64,000 bases of DNA from Takakia lepidozioides (lineage: Eukaryota; Streptophyta; Takakiopsida; Takakiales; Takakiaceae). The translations under genes and the position numbers were made by a program. The stretch lies in the NCBI GenBank assembly GCA_030704615.1, contig CM060732.1, forward strand, positions 49,085,053 through 49,149,052, read 5' to 3'. This document shows, piece by piece, positions 56,640-64,000 of this stretch; the stretch's first letter is position 1, and each line of letters begins with the position of its first letter. The notes beneath the pieces were generated by a model. That model saw nothing but the letters and a program-made list of their open reading frames with translations. It ran no database searches and had not been told where the DNA came from.

Positions 56640-56930
56640 CAAAATCTCCACACTGCAAACATAAGCTGGTTTAACATCTGTGTACATTTGGACATGTTCG
56701 TATGTCCTCGTTGTGGAGAGTCCAATGGAGCCCAAAGCGACCAGCATGAATGTTGTTGAAAGCTCACTAGCACCCCTCCGTAAAGGAACTTGGCAAAATG
56801 TTGATGTTGCCGGATTTCGGGCACAAAAGTCTACCTTGGAGCACGGAGCGGAGCTGGCATGAGTTCTTTAAAGATCCTTCACGATGGTGGGACAACCGTA
56901 ATCGCAAGGTGTGGTTTTCTCTTAATGTAT
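56640..56930 (+). pseudogene. OSB-type PDF motif fragment
   Basis: One frame (near 56,840-56,910) reads SWHEFFKDPSRWWDNRNRKVWF, cleaner than the copies in the 47-49 kb array and close to the OSB PDF motif (FF-DP-WWDNR-K). A GT follows AAG, as in an exon end. Just upstream, APLRKGTWQNVDVAGFRAQKS could be the preceding exon. The matching PDFKHK exon was not found downstream before the PPR gene starts at 57.19 kb. It is probably a fragment of a host OSB gene. Confidence 0.6.
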
Positions 56931-57186
56931 AAGGTGAAGAAGTTTGGCTCTTCCTGTTAGTATCACGATTTGGTATTTTTCTTTGGTGTTTACAAGGTGC
57001 TTAGGAGGGTCAGCTTGGTGTTAGGAGGTCGTGTTTCAATCTATGGCTGCTCAGCTGCACCGTGGTGATTCTCGCATACCAATCAGACATTATCCCACCA
57101 TGGACACAAGCAGCATATACAAGAGGTCATTTTGGTTGATGGTCGGTTTAATCTTGTATCAGTCATGACACAAAGTCAAGGACAAT

Positions 57187-59312
57187 GTGGTGAGGGAACC
57201 TTCTTGTTCAATCTATTTCAGCCCGATTTGTCTCATTAGATTGATCGCAGGATATGGATATGCACAGCAGGGGCGTGGTATCGAGGCTTTGGAGACATAT
57301 GAGCAAATGATGGAGGAAGAGGTGAAGCCCAACCACATCACGTTTGTTTGCATTTGCAATGCGTGTGCGAGCCTGGCAGCCTTGGAAAAGGGCAAAGAGG
57401 TCCATGGTGACATTGTCAGATCTGGAATGGTACCAGATGTCATTCTGAACACTGCCTTGCTGGATATGTATGCCAAATGTGGGAGTATTGAAGATGCAGA
57501 GGGAGTGTTCGACAACATGGCTGAATGAAATGTGGTGTCATGGAACGCGATGATCGTAGGATATGCACAACACGGGTGTGGGATGGAGGCTTTGGAGACC
57601 TATGAGCAAATGATGCGCGGAGGGGTGAAGCCCAACCATGTCACGTTTGTTTGCATTTGCAATGTGTGTGCGAGCCTGGAAGCCTTGGAAAAGGGCAAAG
57701 AGGTCCATGGTGATATCGTCAAAGCTGGAAAAGTACCAGACGTCATTCTGAACACTGCCCTGGTGGACATGTATGCCAAATGTGGGAGCATTGAAGATGC
57801 ACAGGGGTTGTTCGACAATATGAGTGAACAAAATGTGGTGACGTGGAACATGATGATTGCAGGATATGCAAGGACGTGGGATGGAGGCTTTGGAGACCTT
57901 TGAGCAGATGATGTGGGAAGGGGTGAAGCCCGACCGCATCATGTTTGTTTGTGTTTGCAAGGCATGTGCAAGCTTGGCAACTCTCGACATGTATGCCAAA
58001 TGTGGGAGCATTGAAGATTCAAAGGGAGTGTTTGACACTATGGCTGAACGTGATGTAAAGTCGTGGAATGCAATGATTGCAGGATATGCACAGCAGGGGC
58101 GTGGGACTGAGGCTTTGCAGATATATGAGCAAATGATGCAGGAAGAGGTGAAGCCCAACCACATCACGTTTGTTTGTGTTTTCAATGCATGTGCAAGCCT
58201 GGCAGCCTTGGAAAAGGACAAAGAGGTCCATGGTGACATCGTCAAAGCTGGTATTGTACCAAATGTCACTCTGAACAATGCCCTCGTGGACATGTATGCC
58301 AAATGTGGGAGCATGGAGGATGCAAAGGGAGTGTTCAACAATATGGCCGAACGAGATGTGGCGTCCTAGAATGCTATGATTGCAGGATATGCCCAGCATA
58401 GTTGTCATAGGGAAGCCCTGTAACACTTGAAGGAATGCAAACGGATGGCTTGAAGCTGGACAATATCACCTTTATATGTGTTATCTTTGCATGCAGCCAC
58501 ACTGGCCTACTGGATGAAGGAAGACGCTACTTTGATTCCTTGAGTCAAGATCATGGTGTCTCTCCGATAGTAAAACACTTTGGCTGCATGGTGGACCTTC
58601 TTGGACATATGGGGCAACTGGATGAGGCAGAGGAGCTCATTAACAAATGCCAATGAAACCAAATGCTATGGTTTGGAGGGCCTTGCTTGGTGCCTGCAGA
58701 ATCCATCGCAATGTGGAGATGGTTGAACGTGCTGCAACATCTATTCTCAAGTGGGATGAACAAGATGCCGCGACTTATGTGTTGCTATCAAACATCTATG
58801 TTGCAGCTGCCAGGTGGGATGATAGTGCAAATGTGAGAAAAATGATGAAGGTCAGAGGATTTAGGAAGGAGCCAGGTCGCTGCTGCATTGCGGTGGCAAC
58901 AGGGTGCACATCTTTGTTGTAGATGACAAACTACATCCCAAAATTAAGGAAATCCATGCTTAGCTGAGAAGATTGTCTGGGCAGATGAAGGAGGCGAGGA
59001 TGATAGTGCAAAGGTGAGAAAAATGATGAAGGTCAGAGAGGTTAGGAAGGAGCCAGGTCGCTGCTGCATTGAGGTTGGCAACAGGGCGCACACCTTTGTT
59101 GTAGATGACAAACTGCATCCCAGAATTAAGGAAATCCATGCTTAGCTGAGAAGATTGTATGGGCAGATGAAGGAGGCGGAGTATGTGCCTGACACATGCT
59201 TTGTACTGCAGATGTGGTGGAGGAGCAAAAATAATTTTCTCTCTATCACCAGAGTGAGAAGCTGGCCATTGGTTTTGGGCTCATCAGCACGACCCCTAGG
59301 ACGCCCTAGAAA
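57187..59312 (+). pseudogene. PLS-class PPR gene with E and truncated DYW-like tail, decayed
   Basis: Repeated blocks EALETYEQMM, KPNHITFVCICNACASL, ALEKGKEVHGDIV, PDVILNTALVDMYAKCGS and NVVSWNAMIAGYAQ give at least four P-L-S triplets. An E domain (FACSHTGLLDEGRRYF, HFGCMVDLLGHMG, WRALLGACRIHRNVEM, YVLLSNIYVAA) and E+ follow. A DYW-type start (HPRIKEIHA, YVPDTCFVLQ, SEKLA) breaks off before the zinc-binding residues. Breaks: TGA at 57,526-57,528, a frameshift near 57,870, TAG at 58,367-58,369, and later stops. Intact relatives direct C-to-U (or U-to-C) editing in organelles. Units are so similar that internal duplication is likely. Confidence 0.88.
58819..59178 (+). repeat. 180-bp tandem duplication in the PPR E+ region
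   Basis: GATGATAGTGCAAA at 58,819 recurs at 58,999, and the following 180 bp (GGAGCCAGGTCGCTGCTGC through GCAGATGAAGGAGGCG) align closely. Confidence 0.85.
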
Positions 59313-60233
59313 TTTCATGAATGCAACAGAGTGCATATCCATATTTTCTTCAAAGTGGGTCCAACTTCCATCTCAAACCTTGCATGCATGCATTCCTCCC
59401 ATTCGGGATGGGAATGGTATTATACTCTTATGGTTTCATGATACCATTCATGACTAATGGAATCATTCCATTGTACAAGCACTTAGTCTGTATGCACATA
59501 TGCACTCATACTTTCTGTATGTGTTTTCATTCATAGCATGATAACTTTTAACCGTCATCCATGACGGTTCATTCATCCCAAAGTTGCTCCAACTTGCATG
59601 TAAAAGCAATCGTGCATGCATCCATCCCAAAGTGTACACGTGTTGTGTAGGAAGGGATGGGGCTGCACACGTGTCCTTGGCACTTGATTGGGTGGCACTT
59701 GAATTGGAACGGTTCGGGCAGCCGGCGGAAGATGGTATATGGAACTTCCAAACGCAAATTGGAACATGGTACATGACTATATTACTAGAATGTCGGTTCT
59801 GTTATCAATTCTGGGCATTTTTTCAGATGCATGCAACAAAAAGGAAAGGACGTTTTACTTTCAGCAATTAGGAATGTGTGCGTTTGCATCCTCAATGATT
59901 TTGTGATCCCATTGTTCAACCTTTTTTGGTAAAAGAACTTTCAACTCCATAATATATTTCCTGTGAAGCTGGTAACACCTGGCTTCCACGAATTCAGGAC
60001 TCCAGCTGTTGACTGATGTACGCGGATGGTGATCATCACCATGAATAAATCAACATTTTGCCCCAATAAGACTTTCCGCGAATTTGGTGCTCCAGCTGTT
60101 TGAAGATGTACACAGATGGTAACTATCACCATGATGGACTAACACACCCTGCAATCCAATACTTCAGCTGTTTGGTGATTCATTCTCCCCTGCAATGAAT
60201 CTTCCCGTCAGTTTGGTGACATAGACAATCTCT
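59313..60233. other. Spacer between convergent PPR genes
   Basis: No gene is recognised. Around 59,980-60,180 the phrase GAATT(C/T)GG(A/T)...CTCCAGCTGTT(G/T) and GATGTAC-CGATGG repeats with a period of about 90 bp, an old tandem repeat. Confidence 0.45.
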
Positions 60234-62021
60234 TCAGCTCAGCATGGATTTCCTCAATTTGTGGATGCGAATTCTCTTCTTCATGGATGTGTGCACCCGG
60301 TTGTCCACCTCAATGTAGCTGTGCTCTGGTTCTTTTCTCACACCTCTGTCCTGCATCATTTTTCTCACTTTTGCTGAATCGTCCCACCTGCCAGTTGCAG
60401 CATAGATGTTGATAGCAGCACATAAGTCGCAGCCTCCTGCGGATTCAACTACAGGAGGCATTTTGCCACACGTTCGGCTACCGCCACATTGCCATGAATT
60501 CTGCAGGCACCAAGCAAGGCCCCCCACACTGAAGTACCTGGTTTGATAGGCATTCTATTGGCAAACTCCTCCGCATCAACCAATATTCCCGCACGCGCAA
60601 AAAGGTCCACCATGTGGCCAGAATGCTCCACTGTAGGAGCAAGGCCATGAACTTGATTCATGTAATCAAAGTAGTGACAACCCTCATCCACTCGGCTTAC
60701 ATGGCTACATGCAGAGAGAACACAAATAAAGGTGACACTATTTGGCTTCAACCCTTTCTCTTGCATTTGTTCAAATAATTGAAGGGCGTCCCTGACACAA
60801 CCATGCTAACCATATCCTGCAATCACCGCATTCAATGAAACCACATTCCGTTGAGCTATATTTTCAAACAGTTGAATGGCATCCTCCATGCTCCCACATT
60901 TTGCATACATGTTAACAAGGGCAGTGTCCAGAATGACATCTGCTAGGATTCCAGCTTTGATTATCTCAGCATGTAGTTCTTTGCCCTTTTCCAGGCTTAC
61001 AAGGCTGGCACAAGCATTGAGAAGATATATGTGACTTGTTGGGTGCCACGCCTTCCTTGATCATGTGGTCATAGATGCCAAAAGCCTCCCTTCCACAGTG
61101 ATTCTGAGCATATCCTGCAATCATAGCGCTCCATGACACAACATCACACTCAGCCATGTTGTCAAACACTTCAAGCGCATCCTTCATGTTCCCACATTTG
61201 GCGTACATGTTTGTGAGGGCAGTCTCCAGGATGATATCCGGTGGAATTCCACATTTGATAATGTTAGCATGAACCTCTTTGCCCTTCTCCAGGGTTGCCA
61301 GGGTGCCACACGCCCTGAGAACGCAATTGAAAGTTATTTTGTCCAGAGTCACCTCTTCATGTATCATTTGCCCATACATCTCAAAAGCCTCCATACAACA
61401 CCCATGATGAGTATAATGATCAAACACTTGACGCGCATATTGCATGCTCCCACATTTGGCATACATGTCAACAAGGATAGTCTCCATAATCACATCTGGT
61501 GCAATCCCAACTCTGATAATGTCGGCATGGACCCCTTTGCCCTTCTCCAGGGATGCCAGACAGGCACATGCTTTGCCAATGCATATGAATGTCACCTTAT
61601 TGGGTGTCGTCCCTTCCTGCATCATTTGCTCATACATCTCAATTGCCTCCCTCCCGCACCCATAATTGGCATATCTTGCTATCATTATATTCCAGGTAAA
61701 TATCACTCGTTTAGGCATGTTGTCAAACACTTGCCATGCATCCAGCACGCTCCTGCACTTGGCGTACATGTTCATAAGGGTAAGAAGACTTTTGGCTTGA
61801 ACCCAGTTCGGATAATGTGGGCATGCACCTGCTTTCCTTCTTCTAGGCCTTGCATGTTGATGCACTTCTGCAAGAGACAGACGTAAATGTCGGAGTCTGC
61901 CGAAATGTCTTGGCCGGTTCAAAATATGCACCGCGTCTTTCAGTCGCCCTGCCATACATAGTGTCCTTGCATCACCACACTGTGCTAGACCTTGTATCAT
62001 GGCAGCCAGCTCTGCTTTCAC
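60234..62021 (-). pseudogene. PLS-class PPR gene with E/E+ tail, decayed
   Basis: Read leftward, the main open part (62,021-60,966) gives LMNMYAKCRSVLDAWQVFDNM, then three repeat rounds with VTFICIGKACACLASLEKGK, DVIMETILVDMYAKCGSM and DVVSWSAMIAGYAQ. One unit has lost its WNAM section. Frames then shift into LKPNSVTFICVLSACSH, EHSGHMVDLFARAG, VWGALLGACRIHGNV and, after another shift, YAATGRWDDSAKVRKMM and KEPEHSYIEV. There is no DYW domain: the sequence ends at HKLRKSMLS. It is convergent with the gene at 57.2-59.3 kb. Confidence 0.88.
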
Positions 62022-62496
62022 CTAAGGAGGGTTCAACCGACCTGCTATCCATTGCGCACTTATGTCTAAAGTCTGGTGATCTTGGACTTCTCTGTGAAAA
62101 CCACCAGTGGGCCCCTGGGCAGCCATAGATTCAACCACATGGTGTTGGCAGATTGTGGGCATGTCTAGCTGCAATGGAAATTCATGCATCAGACAACAAA
62201 TTGGACCCTATGCAAGCACAAACTTCTTCATGTGGGCCAGACATCCACATGATTGCAACTTACAATGCAATGCAACATGTTCATGTGGGCAACATTATAC
62301 AAACACAATTCAATATGGAAGGTGAACGCAAAGTGCCAGGGGACGCGTTTGGAAGGCATGGAGAGAACTACTCTACAAGGAAATGCACGATGAGGGTAGC
62401 AGAACCCTGGATTAGGGTTGGAGTGTATGTGACGATGTGGCATATATCCCAACGTCCATTCTTTCTTCAGATTTGCCAATTGAATAGACGTCAGAA
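62022..62496. other. Spacer, nothing recognised
   Basis: No gene or clear repeat is seen between the PPR start and the inverted repeat. Confidence 0.4.
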
Positions 62497-62795
62497 TGAT
62501 TTTGAAAGAGGGCATGATGTATGCTTGGGATGCCATGTAGCATGGGGAGGATGAAGGCATGCAGGGGGGATGGAGGGCGATGCCATGCATGAGGGCAGGA
62601 TGGGAGGAGGGATGGGAATGCGGGAGAGGGCACGTCTCATGTCCCGGAAGCGGGAACATGAGGCGCGGGAGGGTGTGCCGCGCGGTGTGCAGGCGTTGGA
62701 GGGGGGGGGTGGGCGTGGGGTGGGGGGGGGGTCCACGCTGGCGGAACCGGGCCCCTCGCATTCAACTCCAGGGCCCCATCTAATGCTTGGCGATT
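62497..62795 (-). repeat. Inverted partner of the 56.3-kb repeat
   Basis: Inverse of 56,270-56,580, including a G-run (C-run on the other strand) at 62,700-62,730. Confidence 0.85.
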
Positions 62796-63470
62796 AATTT
62801 CAAGCGAATTTTCAGGTCCATTGAGGACTGTTTCTCAACCAGCCCAGATTGTTAAAATTGAGGCCACCACACATGACAAAGCTACACAAAGAAGCTCAAT
62901 TCAATCCACACCCAATAGTAGCAAGATCTGAGAGTGCATAGACTCCCGGGAATGTATTAATGGAAACCTCTGGACTTACACTTTGCAAATGTCCTCAGCC
63001 ACTGTGAATGCGTCAAGCTAGCCAATTGACCCAAGCTGTGACCCACCAGAGATTATGAACAGTCATCCGCAGAGCATGACAACCAAATTTTTGACACAAT
63101 CACCCTCGTCACCAAAGCTGTAGTTAAAGAAAACTGAATCTGTCTCTAGTTTTGGAGTTTCCACAGACTCCAAGATGCATCTCTTCTCATATTGAGTAAT
63201 TGGGTAATTTAGAGAAGGGAGGGGTGCCTTTGTCATAGTAGTAGATATGGTTGTTGGAGCTCACCTGTTAGAATAGCCAGCACCAAGGAGTCATGCCCCA
63301 ATCCTTGATGACTTTTGGGAACACAAGTGGGCCCTTGTCCTTTCCCGTACCATTGCTTCCACGGTTTCCAAGCCTACTCAGCATCCCCGGACTCGCACAT
63401 GTGACGTACTTCATGTTGACAAGGGTACTTAGAATAGACAAAGGGTTTTCCTTGAACCCATTTTGAATCA
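62796..63470. other. Spacer, nothing recognised
   Basis: No gene or repeat is recognised. Confidence 0.4.
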
Positions 63471-64000
63471 GTCACGTTTCCACTATCATCCCACCTGCCA
63501 GCTGCACAGGACATACTTGATAGGATCACCTAATCTTTACAGAGATCTGAATCCCTCTTAAGAATGTGACTTGCAACACGCTCTGCTACCTCAACATTGC
63601 CATGTGTTCTGCAGGCACCTAGCAAGGCCGCCCACGCAGAAGCACTTGGTTGAATTGAAGTGTTGTTGATAAAGTCCTCTGCCTCATGCAACCGCCCTGT
63701 GCGGCCAAGAAGGGCCACCATGCACCCAAAATGCTCCAATGTAGGTGTAAGGCCATGAACTCGACTCAAGCAATCAAAATGGCGACAGCCGTCATCCACC
63801 AGGCCACCGTGGCTACATGCAGAGATAACAGAAGTGAAGGTAATACAATCCGGCTTCAAGCCTTCCTGTTGCATTTGTTCAAATAATTGGAGGGCCTCTC
63901 TACTGCACCCATGCTGGGCATATCCTGCAATTATAGCATTCCACGAGACCACATCTCGTTTAGCCATTCTGTCAAACACTTGACGCGCATCATTGACACT
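63471..64000 (-). pseudogene. PPR gene (E domain), runs off the window edge
   Basis: Read leftward from the edge: VFDRMAKRDVVSWNAIIAGYAQ, EALQLFEQMQQEGLKPD, TFTSVISACSHGGLVDDG, LEHFGCMVALLGRTGRLHEAEDF, WAALLGACRTHGNVEVAERV. This is the last S/L repeat plus the E domain of a PLS-class PPR protein. The frame stops at 63,530, although AAGRWDDSGNV is readable in another frame just beyond, so a frameshift has hit the E/E+ junction. The upstream repeats lie outside the window. Confidence 0.85.

Noticed and set aside
56311-56674. Pro/His-rich open frames at 56.3 and 62.5 kb
   Set aside because: Created by the C/G homopolymer run inside the inverted repeat, with no coding features.

Overview
The window is nuclear DNA of a land plant. 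It holds an intron-rich meiotic recombinase gene (DMC1), several PLS-type pentatricopeptide (PPR) genes with E/DYW tails, fragments of plant organellar single-stranded DNA-binding (OSB) genes, and many nested transposable elements. The PPR style and the very high transposon load suggest a seed-free plant (fern, lycophyte or bryophyte); I cannot name the species.

Layout. 1-2,003: non-coding flank with a duplicated DMC1 fragment. 2,012-16,230: a 14.2-kb Mutator-like (MULE) transposon with terminal inverted repeats and an 8-bp target duplication. It carries a decayed transposase on the minus strand, a block of more than 15 copies of a 16-bp palindrome (ATTTCGGCGCCGAAAT), and a divergent multi-exon gene joining a ParB-like domain to a beta-class amino-methyltransferase domain. 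16,394-18,492 (minus): membrane-anchored coiled-coil protein. 19,218-23,633 (minus): DMC1, open through 14 exons, with one AT-AC (U12-type) and one GC-AG intron. 24.7-27.5 kb: 206-bp tandem repeats, a PPR fragment and a Ty3/gypsy remnant carrying a cytosine-C5 methyltransferase domain. 27.5-51.1 kb: two tandem, same-strand copies of one unusual LINE family (2A-like peptide, AP endonuclease, chromodomain, PCIF1-like domain, RNase H, structured 3' end). Copy A is interrupted by a 2.4-kb MULE (9-bp duplication). Copy B is interrupted by a 5.9-kb TTAA-flanked element that holds a degenerate OSB array. 51.1-57 kb: SINE-like pieces, an F-box-like fragment, two inverted hAT-like MITEs and an OSB motif. 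57.2-64 kb: three decayed or partial PPR genes.

Working genes seem limited to DMC1 and the coiled-coil gene, both transcribed leftward. The rest is mobile DNA in decay, with in-frame stops mostly explicable as C-to-T changes. The main theme is that three unrelated mobile elements each carry a methyltransferase-like domain: a ParB-fused amino-MTase in a MULE, a C5-MTase in a gypsy element and a PCIF1-like domain in a LINE. The MULE case also has a dense, parS-sized palindrome family beside the ParB-like gene. Family assignments were made by eye from motifs; no database search was run.
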